From JBBTTE01 sp038064375 (GTDB taxonomy: Bacteria > Patescibacteriota > Saccharimonadia > Saccharimonadales > UBA4665), in the NCBI GenBank assembly GCA_038064375.1, contig JBBTTF010000004.1, positions 62,001 to 126,000 of the forward strand: a stretch of 64,000 bases of DNA, read 5' to 3'. Each line of letters begins with the position of its first letter. Position 1 is the stretch's first letter. Positions 32,188 through 40,662 of the stretch are shown here, in pieces. A model generated the notes under the pieces. That model was not told the DNA's origin. It did not search any database and was given only the letters and a program-made list of their open reading frames with translations. The translations under genes and the position numbers were made by a program.

Positions 32188-33957
32188 ATGGCTTTGCCAA
32201 ACAAAAACGACGCAACTCAATCAGTCAAAAGAATCCGTATCTGGTACGGATTGTTGATTTTGGTGTTGGCGATTTTTGGTTTGAGGCTATTCTACATTCA
32301 GATTATCAATTATGGGCATTATCGTAGTGCCGCGCTGAGCGATCAGCTTAAGCAGTACGAGATTCCGGCACGGCGGGGGATTATTAAGGCTCACGATGGG
32401 TCTCGCGAGCTGCCAATCGTTCTTAATCAGCAGTTGTTCACCCTGTATGCCGATCCTGTCTATATTAAGAAACCGACTGAAGCTGCTGCTAAGGTTCAAT
32501 CTGTAATTGGTGGCGATTCCTCTAAGTACGAACAGCAAATGAAGGCTAAGGATACGCGCTATGTGATTTTGGCTAAGAAGTTAAGCAAAGAGCAGCATGC
32601 CAAAATAGCCGCTCTCAAGCTGGCTGGTGTTGGAACTCAAGAACAAGACTATAGGACGTATCCGCAGGGCAGTCTGGTTTCGCAGGTTCTGGGCTTTGTT
32701 AACGACGAGAATATCGGTAAGTATGGTGTCGAGCAGGCGTTAAATAAGCAGCTTGATGGCACGGCCGGTGAGCTGAAGGCGATTACTGACGCTAGTGGTG
32801 TTCCATTGGCTGCCAGTCGTGATAATACCCGTGTAGCACCTAAGAATGGCGATGACATTACCTTAACCATAGATTTAGCCCTTCAGCAGCAACTGGAGAC
32901 GATATTGGCGCAAGGCGTTAAGAGCTCTAAGGCCACGGCCGCCAGTGCTCTGATAATGGATACTAAGACTGGCGCCATTAAGGCCATGGGCAATGCGCCG
33001 ACCTACGACCCTAGCAAATACTCTCAGGTTGATGACCCATCAGTGTTCCAGAACTCCGCGGTGTCACACCCGATTGAGATTGGTTCGTCGATGAAAACGC
33101 TGACCACCGCTGCAGCGCTTGACCAAGGCGTTATAAAGCCCAACCAGACTTACTATGATCCAGCTAAGTGGAAGATCGATGACTTTAATATCACGAACAT
33201 CGAAGAGGACGGTGGCGCTGGCACGCGTAGTATTACTGATATTCTCAACCTTTCACTAAACACCGGTGTGACATGGGAGTTGATGCAAATGGGCGGCGGC
33301 GAAATCAACACCAAAGCTCGTGAGGCGTGGTACAACTACATGGCTAATCATTATATGTTCGGCAAGCCAACTGGCATTGAGCAGGGCTATGAGGCCGAGG
33401 GCTATATACCTGAGCCTAAAGATAACGGAGCTGGAATTGATCTTACTTACGCCAACACGGCTTTTGGGCAGGCTATGACCGCGACACCAATCCAGCTGGG
33501 CGCAGCCTTGGCATCTGTCGTTAACGGCGGCACTTACTACCAGCCATATCTAGTCGATAAGGCAACGCATTCTGATGGTAAGACAACCACCACAAAGCCA
33601 AAAGTAGTGAAGTCTCAAGTCGTTAGCGCTGGGACTGCCAAGGAAATAATACCGATGATGCAATACGTGGTCGAACACCACAACTTCTCGCCCAAGTTTG
33701 ATCAGGGTGCCTACGTGGTTGGTGGCAAAACCGGAACGGCCCAGATTGCCAAACCGGGCGGGGGATACTATGACAACCAGTTTAACGGAACTTATGCTGG
33801 CTTTGTTGGCGGTGATTCGCCCGACTACGTGATAGTTGTCTTTGTCTATAAGCCCACCATTGGCGGCTACGCCGGAACCGCTGCCGCGCAGCCTATATTT
33901 GGTCAATTAGCCCACGTGTTGATAAATAATGCTTATGTATCACCGAAAGCCCAATAA
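32188..33957 (+). CDS. ftsI: Penicillin-binding protein (FtsI/PBP2-type transpeptidase)
   Basis: 589 residues. One N-terminal TM helix (about 18-37), a dimerisation domain (about 60-230), then a transpeptidase domain with all three active-site motifs: S300-x-x-K303 in IGSSMKT, S356-L-N358 and K514-T-G in GGKTGTAQ. The YPQGSLVSQVLGFVNDEN segment is typical of class B PBPs. The enzyme cross-links septal peptidoglycan and pairs with FtsW, encoded two genes on. No PASTA domains. The start lies 8 nt after the ftsL-like gene. Confidence 0.95.
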   Translation: MALPNKNDATQSVKRIRIWYGLLILVLAIFGLRLFYIQIINYGHYRSAALSDQLKQYEIPARRGIIKAHDGSRELPIVLNQQLFTLYADPVYIKKPTEAAAKVQSVIGGDSSKYEQQMKAKDTRYVILAKKLSKEQHAKIAALKLAGVGTQEQDYRTYPQGSLVSQVLGFVNDENIGKYGVEQALNKQLDGTAGELKAITDASGVPLAASRDNTRVAPKNGDDITLTIDLALQQQLETILAQGVKSSKATAASALIMDTKTGAIKAMGNAPTYDPSKYSQVDDPSVFQNSAVSHPIEIGSSMKTLTTAAALDQGVIKPNQTYYDPAKWKIDDFNITNIEEDGGAGTRSITDILNLSLNTGVTWELMQMGGGEINTKAREAWYNYMANHYMFGKPTGIEQGYEAEGYIPEPKDNGAGIDLTYANTAFGQAMTATPIQLGAALASVVNGGTYYQPYLVDKATHSDGKTTTTKPKVVKSQVVSAGTAKEIIPMMQYVVEHHNFSPKFDQGAYVVGGKTGTAQIAKPGGGYYDNQFNGTYAGFVGGDSPDYVIVVFVYKPTIGGYAGTAAAQPIFGQLAHVLINNAYVSPKAQ

Positions 33958-33969
33958 ACTAGCCAAAAA

Positions 33970-33978
33970 TGATATAAT
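33970..33978 (+). promoter_or_regulatory. Internal extended -10 promoter before mraY
   Basis: TGA-TATAAT, 18 nt before the mraY ATG. It would give a secondary transcript start inside the dcw cluster with a leader of about 11 nt. Confidence 0.6.
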
Positions 33979-33996
33979 AAAACAAAAAGAACACCT

Positions 33997-35037
33997 ATGA
34001 ACACACTGCACCTTGCCATTACGACACCCGAGCTCACTAGGATACTTGCCTTGGGCTTCTTTAGTTTCGTTCTGAGCATGCTTATTACACCGATTTACAC
34101 CAGTGTGGCTTATAAATACCAGTGGTGGAAGCAGCAGCGTACCGAGGCATGGTCTGGTGGCACGGCCACCGTTTATCAGCAGCTTCATGCTGCCAAGCAT
34201 AAACGCAATATACCGACCATGGCCGGCCTTATCTTTGTTTTATCAATATCTATTGTTACTTTGAGCGGCAACCTTACAAGGGGTCAGACGTGGCTGCCGC
34301 TAGCTGGTCTCGTTGCGGCAGCGGCAATCGGTCTTGTTGATGACGTGATGAATATTAAGAGTATCGGCTCGGGTATAGCAGGGATGAGCGCGCGACTTAA
34401 GTTTGGTCTATATAGTCTTATTCTGTTGGCTGGCGGCTGGTGGTTTTATGCAAAGCTTGGCGTTACTTCTATCTATTTGCCATGGATTCATCAGTGGCAT
34501 ATTGGCGTATTTGTAATCGCTTTATTCTGGCTGGTCGTGATCTCTACGGCTATATCGGTGAACTTTAGTGATGGTCTAGATGGTCTGGCTGGCGGCCTGC
34601 TAACTTCTTCGTTTATGGCCTATGCCATTATCGCCTCGGTGCAACACGAGTTTGTGCTAGCCGGCTTTTGCCTGACGGTTGTTGGAGCTTTGCTTAGCTA
34701 TACATGGTTTAATATTTATCCGGCGCGGTTCTTTATGGGGGATACGGGGTCGTTTGCTCTGGGAACGGCACTGGGAATAATCGCACTGCAAACCGATACC
34801 GTCTATATATTGCCAATTATCGGCGCTGTCTACGTTATGGAAACCGGCTCAGTCATTATCAATCGTATGTCACGCAAGTTTCGGAATGGTAAAAAGGTTT
34901 TCTTGTCATCACCGATACATCACCACTTTGAGGCGCTTGGTTGGCCCGAGACCAAAGTTACTATGCGTTTTTGGATTCTTGGTCAAATCGCCAGTGTTAT
35001 TGGCTTAATCATCTTCTTAACTAGCGGGCAGGTTTAA
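33997..35037 (+). CDS. mraY: Phospho-N-acetylmuramoyl-pentapeptide transferase MraY
   Basis: 346 residues with about ten transmembrane helices. Conserved aspartates and motifs: GLVDDVMNI (DD pair), NFSDGLDGLAGGLL, FMGDTGSFALG and SPIHHHFEALGWPETKVTMRFW near the C-terminus, all MraY hallmarks. It makes lipid I from undecaprenyl phosphate and UDP-MurNAc-pentapeptide. A variable insert of about 40 residues after TM1 precedes KRNIPTMAGLIF. The gene follows ftsI and precedes ftsW; murF and murD, often next to it, are missing from this cluster. Confidence 0.96.
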   Translation: MNTLHLAITTPELTRILALGFFSFVLSMLITPIYTSVAYKYQWWKQQRTEAWSGGTATVYQQLHAAKHKRNIPTMAGLIFVLSISIVTLSGNLTRGQTWLPLAGLVAAAAIGLVDDVMNIKSIGSGIAGMSARLKFGLYSLILLAGGWWFYAKLGVTSIYLPWIHQWHIGVFVIALFWLVVISTAISVNFSDGLDGLAGGLLTSSFMAYAIIASVQHEFVLAGFCLTVVGALLSYTWFNIYPARFFMGDTGSFALGTALGIIALQTDTVYILPIIGAVYVMETGSVIINRMSRKFRNGKKVFLSSPIHHHFEALGWPETKVTMRFWILGQIASVIGLIIFLTSGQV

Positions 35038-35040
35038 GCC

Positions 35041-36279
35041 GTGAGGCCGACACAAGCCGCACCGCGACGACGTCCGCTGAGTAACCTTAGCGAACTTACC
35101 CTAGGACGCAAACACAAACCCGATTACTGGCTGCTGATATGGTGTGCTGCTTTACTGGCAATTGGCCTTATCGTTGTTTATGCCATCAGCCCAGCATTGA
35201 GTGCGGCTAATCACGTGACAGGCAACTACTATGTTGGTAAGCAATTGCTAGCGATTGGACTGAGTCTAATCGCTTTTACAGTCACTGCCAAGGTTCCGTT
35301 ATCATGGTGGCGCCAAGCCTACAAACCTCTGTTAATAGCCGCCGGAATAGCAACTATATTGGCTCTCATATTGCCGGTGAATCCGGCCTATCCAGCGCAC
35401 CGCTGGGTGCGTCTTGGTAGTTTGTCGTTTCAGTCAGTTGAGCTAGTTAAGTTTGCCTTGATGATTTGGATGGCTGGCTTTTTGGCGCAGAGCATCAAGC
35501 AGGGAACCATCGCTAGTGCCAACCTAACTCTTAAGCCAATCCTAGTCGCTTTAGGAATCGTGGCTGTGCTGATTGTTGGTGTGCAGAGTGACCTTGGTTC
35601 GGCCGGTGTCATGGTGGCCATGGTTGCCACGATGGCCTTTGTAGCAGGGCTGCCGATGGGTCGCATTGTTTTGATTGGCGGAATTGTCATGATTGGTCTG
35701 ATTATGGCAGTGTCATCGACGCCGTATCGACGTGATCGATTGCAGAGCTTTTTACATCCTGAAGCACATTGCCAAACAACCGGTTATCAGGCGTGTCAGG
35801 CTCTGATCGCGGTCGGTTCTGGCGGAATGATTGGTCTGGGACTTGGCAGTAGCGTACAAGCTTATGGATATCTACCCGAGGCTGCCAACGACTCGATTTT
35901 TGCTATATATGCCGAGAAGTTTGGCTTTATTGGCAGCATAATCCTGTTGGCGGTTTTTGTGGCATTCTTCTCAAGACTAAAGAGTATAGCCGAACGTATG
36001 CCTGATGACTTTAGCCGTTTATTGGTGGTCGGAGTCCTAGCGTGGCTGAGCGTTCAAGCTCTGATTAATGTTGGGGCTATGATTGGGCTACTGCCGCTTA
36101 AGGGCATAACACTGCCATTTATAAGCTATGGCGGTACCAGTGTGGTGTTTGCGGCCGCAGCTGTTGGTTTGGCCTTTCAGGCCTCGCAGTATGCCGCCTA
36201 TGATGCGCCTCGTATTCGTGAAGACCAAGCCGGACGCCGTCGCTTTGATAATAATGCTTCGCGGAGGGCAAACTATTGA
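35041..36279 (+). CDS. ftsW: Lipid II polymerase FtsW
   Basis: 412 residues, SEDS-family membrane protein with about ten helices. Family signatures: HRWVRLGSLSFQSVELVKFALMIWMAGFLA, VQSDLGSAGVMVAMVATMAFVAGLP (catalytic Asp in the DLG loop), YGYLPEAANDSIFAIYAEKFGF and GMIGLLPLKGITLPFISYGGTSVVF. FtsW polymerises septal glycan chains with its partner PBP, encoded upstream. The start is GTG. It overlaps murG at TTGA. Confidence 0.96.
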   Translation: MRPTQAAPRRRPLSNLSELTLGRKHKPDYWLLIWCAALLAIGLIVVYAISPALSAANHVTGNYYVGKQLLAIGLSLIAFTVTAKVPLSWWRQAYKPLLIAAGIATILALILPVNPAYPAHRWVRLGSLSFQSVELVKFALMIWMAGFLAQSIKQGTIASANLTLKPILVALGIVAVLIVGVQSDLGSAGVMVAMVATMAFVAGLPMGRIVLIGGIVMIGLIMAVSSTPYRRDRLQSFLHPEAHCQTTGYQACQALIAVGSGGMIGLGLGSSVQAYGYLPEAANDSIFAIYAEKFGFIGSIILLAVFVAFFSRLKSIAERMPDDFSRLLVVGVLAWLSVQALINVGAMIGLLPLKGITLPFISYGGTSVVFAAAAVGLAFQASQYAAYDAPRIREDQAGRRRFDNNASRRANY

Positions 36280-37448
36280 GCTTAATTGTACTGACTGGCG
36301 GCGGCTCGGGCGGACACATAACGCCTTTGCTCGCTGTCGCTACGGAGCTCAAGCAGCGGCAGCCTGACACTAAGATTGTCTATATCGGTCAACGCGGTGA
36401 CAACCTTGGCGATATACCTAAGGCGCACGAGGCTATTGACGAGGTCTATACAGTTCGTGCTGGTAAATTTCGGCGTTATCACGGCGAAAGCTTTCTCCGT
36501 CAGTTACTAGATATTCCGACGCTGTTTAAGAATATTCGCGACTTCTTTTATGTGATTATTGGATTTTTCCAGAGTTGGCGTCTGCTTCGTCGTTTGCAGC
36601 CTGATGTGGTGTTTATCAAGGGTGGATTTGTTGGGGTTCCGGTTGGCTTGAGTGCCGCTGCGCTGCGAATTCCTTATGTGACACATGATTCTGATGCTAC
36701 AGCTGGACTGGCTAACAGGATAATTAGCCCCGGTGCAAAAATGCATGCCGTGGCTCTGCCGGCCGAGAACTATGAATACCCATCTGACAAGACAGTTATG
36801 ACGGGTATTCCATTGCAGGCTGATTTTGTACCAGTTGATGAAGCTCTTAAGCAGAAGTATCGCAGCTCTCTTAAGTTGCCAGCCAGTGCTAAAGTTCTGT
36901 TTGTGATCGGTGGTGGTCTGGGCTCGCAGCGCGTCAATCAAGCCGTCTCGGAGGCTATTCCTCATCTGTTGCATGAGTTTAGGGATCTGTACGTTATTCA
37001 CGCTGTTGGGCGGGCTAATAAGACCGACATGAAGACCCTCTATGCTGAGAAGTTACCTGCGGCAGAGCAGGGGAGGCTACAGGTGTTTGATTATCTCAAT
37101 GATGTCTATCGCTACAGTGGAGCAGCCGATGTGATTATTACTAGGGCAGGGGCGACAAATCTGGCGGAATTTGCTCTGCAGGGCAAAGCCTGTGTGGTAG
37201 TGCCAAGTCCTTTCTTGGCTGGCGGCCACCAGCTTAAGAACGCGCAATATTTAGCGGACAATGAGGCGGCGATAGTAATTGATGAAACCGACCTTTCGGC
37301 TGATCCTAACAGATTGGCACATCTTGTCAGTAGCCTCCTCAGTGATACTAAAAAGCAACAGCATTTGAGTGAGCAACTGTCCAAGTTTGCCAAGCCGCGA
37401 GCCACCCAAGAGCTAGCCCAGTTAATTCTAGAGCAAATCCGCAAATGA
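36276..37448 (+). CDS. murG: UDP-N-acetylglucosamine--undecaprenyl-pyrophosphoryl-muramoyl-pentapeptide transferase MurG
   Basis: 390 residues. GT-B glycosyltransferase: GGGSGGHITPLLAVATELKQ (first Gly-rich loop), GGFVGVPVGLSAAALRIPYVTHDSDATAGLANRI, VIGGGLGSQRVNQAVSEAIP (second Gly-rich loop) and a nucleotide-binding segment ITRAGATNLAEFALQGKACVVVPSPFLAGGHQLKNAQYL. It makes lipid II from lipid I. The segment after the first third (FFYVIIGFFQSWRLLRRLQPDVVF) is longer and more hydrophobic than usual. The predicted start is a TTG that overlaps the ftsW stop (TTGA). Confidence 0.95.
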   Translation: MSLIVLTGGGSGGHITPLLAVATELKQRQPDTKIVYIGQRGDNLGDIPKAHEAIDEVYTVRAGKFRRYHGESFLRQLLDIPTLFKNIRDFFYVIIGFFQSWRLLRRLQPDVVFIKGGFVGVPVGLSAAALRIPYVTHDSDATAGLANRIISPGAKMHAVALPAENYEYPSDKTVMTGIPLQADFVPVDEALKQKYRSSLKLPASAKVLFVIGGGLGSQRVNQAVSEAIPHLLHEFRDLYVIHAVGRANKTDMKTLYAEKLPAAEQGRLQVFDYLNDVYRYSGAADVIITRAGATNLAEFALQGKACVVVPSPFLAGGHQLKNAQYLADNEAAIVIDETDLSADPNRLAHLVSSLLSDTKKQQHLSEQLSKFAKPRATQELAQLILEQIRK

Positions 37449-38374
37449 GACTGCGACGCAAAGCCCCACCAACCTCTCGTAGACAAAGGGTTAGCAGCGG
37501 TGAGCCGGCTAGGCCATCTAGCTCTTTCTCTTATCGGTCACGTCGCTCGGATCGGTCTCGAGAAACAGGACGCCAAACTCAATATGAGTTGACTAAGCGC
37601 AAAGCCGGCAAGCTCGGTCGCTATTGGGCGCAGCGATTTGGTCTCGTGGTGCTTTTGCTAGCAGTAGTTGTTTCGCTTTTTAACGTCTTGAGCCTGTCGC
37701 CCAAAGCCAAAGTTATGCCTCTAGCAACAGATGGTAGCAGGGCTTTTTTGAGGCCAGCGGAGACTTATGAGGCGGCCGCCAACGAGCTCTTAGGTAACTC
37801 GCTTTGGAATCATAACAAAATCACCGTTGATACAGGCGACATCAGCAAAGGCCTGCTCGATAAATTTCCGGAGTTAACAGATGTCACCGTGACTATTCCA
37901 CTGTTAGCCAACCGGCCTTTGGTGTATGTAGAGCCAGCCCAACCAGCTTTGATACTGGTGGCCACTAACGGCTCATTTGTTGTTGATAACAATGGCAAAG
38001 CTCTTATATTTGGCTCTAGCCCAGAAGATCTCAATCAACCCAAGCTACCTATCTTAAATGATCAGAGTGGTCTCAGGATAAAACTTAACCATCAGGCCTT
38101 ATCAGCGGCCAATGTGCGCTTTATAGAGGCAGTTCGTGGCCAATTGGCCGCCAAACAGCTATCAGTGGCGGCTATGACACTTCCGGCCTCTAGTCGCGAG
38201 CTTGATGTCCAGATAGCGGGGCAGCCCTACTTCGTGAAGTTTAATCTACAGAGTGATACTCCGAGAGAGCAGGCGGGTACACTGCTCGCTACCTTAGCCA
38301 CACTAAAGAAGCAGAACATTGTACCAGCGCGTTACATAGATGTGCGAGTCGATGGCCGCGCGTATTATCAATAG
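37445..38374 (+). CDS. ftsQ: FtsQ/DivIB-type division protein
   Basis: 309 residues. A long basic cytoplasmic N-terminus (1-66, rich in Arg, Ser and Pro), one TM helix (about 67-85, FGLVVLLLAVVVSLFNVLSL), a POTRA-like domain (about 110-175; SLWNHNKITVDTGDISKGLLDKFPELTDVTVTI) and a beta-rich C-terminal part. The layout and position after murG are those of FtsQ. It links the FtsLB pair to the cytoplasmic division ring. The start overlaps murG by 4 nt (ATGA). ftsA and ftsZ do not follow; a 617-bp gene-free stretch comes next. Confidence 0.85.
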   Translation: MRLRRKAPPTSRRQRVSSGEPARPSSSFSYRSRRSDRSRETGRQTQYELTKRKAGKLGRYWAQRFGLVVLLLAVVVSLFNVLSLSPKAKVMPLATDGSRAFLRPAETYEAAANELLGNSLWNHNKITVDTGDISKGLLDKFPELTDVTVTIPLLANRPLVYVEPAQPALILVATNGSFVVDNNGKALIFGSSPEDLNQPKLPILNDQSGLRIKLNHQALSAANVRFIEAVRGQLAAKQLSVAAMTLPASSRELDVQIAGQPYFVKFNLQSDTPREQAGTLLATLATLKKQNIVPARYIDVRVDGRAYYQ

Positions 38375-38991
38375 TCCCCCTGTTCTGCTACCCCGCTTGT
38401 TCGCAAAATGTTCACACTTTGGCAATTTACCGCATCGTCAAAAAAACTATATAAACATATCGTATTAGCCAAAAGTCAAATTTTTACAATATTGACGGAA
38501 AGGCAGGGGATATAAATATTTATAATAATATGGCGAAAAAGCAATAGTTTCACGGCAATACTGTGGAAAAGTCAAATAGCGCAACAAAAAGCGACGTAGC
38601 ACTAGGCCTATAACGGGGCCTTATACATGAAGCTATGGAATACAAGCCGGTATGTGCACGCGTAGTGAACGCATAAGTCATAAACATCAAAACATAGCAG
38701 TATTAGCCAATTACTCCCCTACAGCGGGGGTATACGAACTCATCTATCAATCAGATGTTCGAGTCGCAAAATATACATTGTGCGACACGATGTCTGTAGC
38801 TCGGACATGCAACCTAACCCGTCTGCACCCTTAATAAATTTTATTAACCCGCTCGTATTTATATATAAATTTTTGCACGCACCTGCTCTACTGCCATGCT
38901 TCTAGTAAAACTGTTATTTAGCTGCGCTGCTATTCGATTCACCCGTTCAGTCTTTGTTCGTATTTTGTTTGCAAACTAGATAACAAATATT
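38375..38991. other. 617-bp non-coding stretch between convergent operons
   Basis: No reading frame here looks like a protein; the longest short frame (60 codons) has poor codon use. The DNA is AT-rich in its first and last thirds, with long A/T runs near 38512-38530 and 38832-38874. The middle (about 38590-38830) has several short stems: CCCC/GGGG near 38716-38729, GTCGCA/TGCGAC near 38763-38786 and ATGTC/GACAT near 38790-38807. TATTAGCCAA occurs twice (near 38464 and 38700). A small RNA is possible but neither a clear promoter nor a terminator was found. No tRNA, CRISPR or mobile element is visible. Confidence 0.55.
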
Positions 38992-39399
38992 TTAGCTATG
39001 AACGCCGTACCTTTTTGGCGGATCCATTTTAAGGGTCTTTGGTCGTTCTTGGGGTTCTTCTGGTTTGTGGCTTTGAGGCTTGGGTTGGTTAAGAAGATCA
39101 GTCATGCTGTTAGCAAGATGATCAACGCCTTCAGTTGGACGTTTATCTGTGCCCACGCTTACTGGTACTGGCGAAGAACCGCCAAAGCCAGCATTACCAG
39201 CGCTAACTTGGCCGCGACGTACATCTCGTTCTATGCCACTGGCTTCAGCCACGGATTCTTTGAGAATCAATGCGAAGTCTTTCCTGAGGCCTTCAGGCAT
39301 TAAAGATAAATAGGCTGCAACACGCGCTCTGGCTTGCTCCAGTTCAGATATGGCCTGCTCTGGTGTTGGCGGCTGTGATTCTGCTGGATTACCAGTCAT
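38992..39399 (-). CDS. Small charged protein of unknown function
   Basis: 135 residues, downstream of the sigma-4/HARE-HTH regulator gene with only 3 nt between them. An N-terminal helical part (PEQAISELEQARARVAAYLSLMPEGLRKDFALILKESVAEASG) is followed by a Gly/Ser/Pro-rich, likely disordered tail ending in basic residues. No family recognised. The operon position suggests a role with the regulator; that is inference. Confidence 0.68.
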   Translation of the reverse strand: MTGNPAESQPPTPEQAISELEQARARVAAYLSLMPEGLRKDFALILKESVAEASGIERDVRRGQVSAGNAGFGGSSPVPVSVGTDKRPTEGVDHLANSMTDLLNQPKPQSHKPEEPQERPKTLKMDPPKRYGVHS

Positions 39400-39402
39400 A
39401 AC

Positions 39403-40452
39403 TTATGCTTCGTCGAGAGCGTAAGTAGCTTTGGCAACGCGCTTGAACTGCGGCTTGCCCTGTAGGTTCAGGAGAATAGTAGTTTCTTTGACAAAGCGGC
39501 TCTTAAGAACGCGCTTAACGATCTCGTCACGGTGAAGTGGCTCGTTGGCGGCACGTAGGACGTCGCTGATAACATCGGCGACAGTTCCCTTTTCGTAACC
39601 CCATTCTTTGAGGGCGTAGATACCGCGACCGATAAGAACGAAGCGCTTATCTTTGATAAGTTCGTTGTGAATAGCTTGGGTAGTAACGTCTTTGCGCTTG
39701 AAGTCGCTGTCCTTGATGGCTTCGGCGATTTCGTTGAAGTGCATTTGCTTGCCGTTTTCTTTGAGGATAACGTAGATCTTGTCACGAATGTTCTTAGGGT
39801 TAACCATTGGCCACTTGATAAGACCCCAGCGGTCGTTGAGAGTAGCAAGGTGCTTACTTGTGCTTGCTAGTGCAGCAGCTTCGGCCTCGTCGGTGATGCC
39901 GGCAGTCTTAGCAATGTCTTTGATGCTCTTAGGCTCGCCGATTTGCTTAATGGTGGCGATAAGTGCGGTCACCTTGGTCTTAAGGGCTTTGTCGTCATAA
40001 GCGGCTTTGACGGCTACGCTGTTGAAGAAGTTGTCGTCCTCTTGGATAACTGTTAGCTCAGGAGCAAGTTGGCTCAAGAAGGCTACGCGAGCCTGCTCTT
40101 CCCTGTTAGGAGTCTCGGTTAGCTGTGAAGTTAGCTTGCTGACGCGAGCTACACCACCCGAAGCTTGCAATAAGCCAAGAACGGTCTCTTGGAAGGCTGC
40201 TACATGAGGTAGGCTACCCTGCTCTGCTGCGCCACTAAGACGTGTAACAACGGCTTTTTCGAGCTGACGAACACGCTCACGGGTAATACCTAGCATCTCA
40301 CCAATCTGTTCCAGAGTCTCTTTGCGATCAAACAGACCAAAACGACGCCCTATAATTTCGCGTTCGCGTTCGCGATCGATAGTCGCCAAAACATCGGTGA
40401 CAAGCTGTTCGGTCTTGAGTTGGGTCGTAGGATCAGATGTGGTTTGAGCCAT
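39403..40452 (-). CDS. Transcription factor combining sigma-70 region 4 and HARE-HTH domains
   Basis: 349 residues, cytoplasmic. Residues about 22-72 (TIDREREREIIGRRFGLFDRKETLEQIGEMLGITRERVRQLEKAVVTRL) match sigma-70 region 4, which reads the -35 box, but sigma regions 1.2-3 are absent, so this is not a sigma factor by itself. A second module near 225-295 (NIRDKIYVILKENGKQMHFNEIAEAI ... VTTQAIHNELIKDKRFVLIGRGIYAL) matches the HARE-HTH winged helix seen in the RNA polymerase delta subunit and in chromatin and restriction proteins. The combination suggests a protein that contacts polymerase or -35-like DNA. It has its own promoter, leader and an AGGGAA ribosome-binding site. Confidence 0.8.
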   Translation of the reverse strand: MAQTTSDPTTQLKTEQLVTDVLATIDREREREIIGRRFGLFDRKETLEQIGEMLGITRERVRQLEKAVVTRLSGAAEQGSLPHVAAFQETVLGLLQASGGVARVSKLTSQLTETPNREEQARVAFLSQLAPELTVIQEDDNFFNSVAVKAAYDDKALKTKVTALIATIKQIGEPKSIKDIAKTAGITDEAEAAALASTSKHLATLNDRWGLIKWPMVNPKNIRDKIYVILKENGKQMHFNEIAEAIKDSDFKRKDVTTQAIHNELIKDKRFVLIGRGIYALKEWGYEKGTVADVISDVLRAANEPLHRDEIVKRVLKSRFVKETTILLNLQGKPQFKRVAKATYALDEA

Positions 40453-40488
40453 ATGGTTATTTGTTCCCTAATAAGTTAATTAAGCACT

Positions 40489-40517
40489 ATTATAAAACTA
40501 ATAATTTTAAAAGTCAA
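40489..40517 (-). promoter_or_regulatory. Promoter for the sigma-4/HARE-HTH gene
   Basis: Minus strand: TTGACT (40512-40517), 17 bp, TATAAT (40489-40494). A leader of about 30 nt with a weak AGGGAA Shine-Dalgarno leads to the ATG at 40452. Confidence 0.82.
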
Positions 40518-40662
40518 CACTTTGTCTTTATTTAATTGTATTGTAGCACATTCATGACAGTTGTGCGTATAAGATGTTGTAGAAATATTACCACGCCACG
40601 GGCTTTACTATCAAGCAAATAACTGATTGAGAAAGTGCTTAAGCTCGGGCCTAGGCTGTGGA

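Noticed and set aside
33060..33735. FtsI being an inactive transpeptidase
   Set aside because: SxxK, SxN and KTG motifs are all present with normal spacing.
38652..38834. A 60-codon frame in the gap after ftsQ
   Set aside because: No Shine-Dalgarno, no leaderless promoter and atypical composition; it spans several RNA-like stems.
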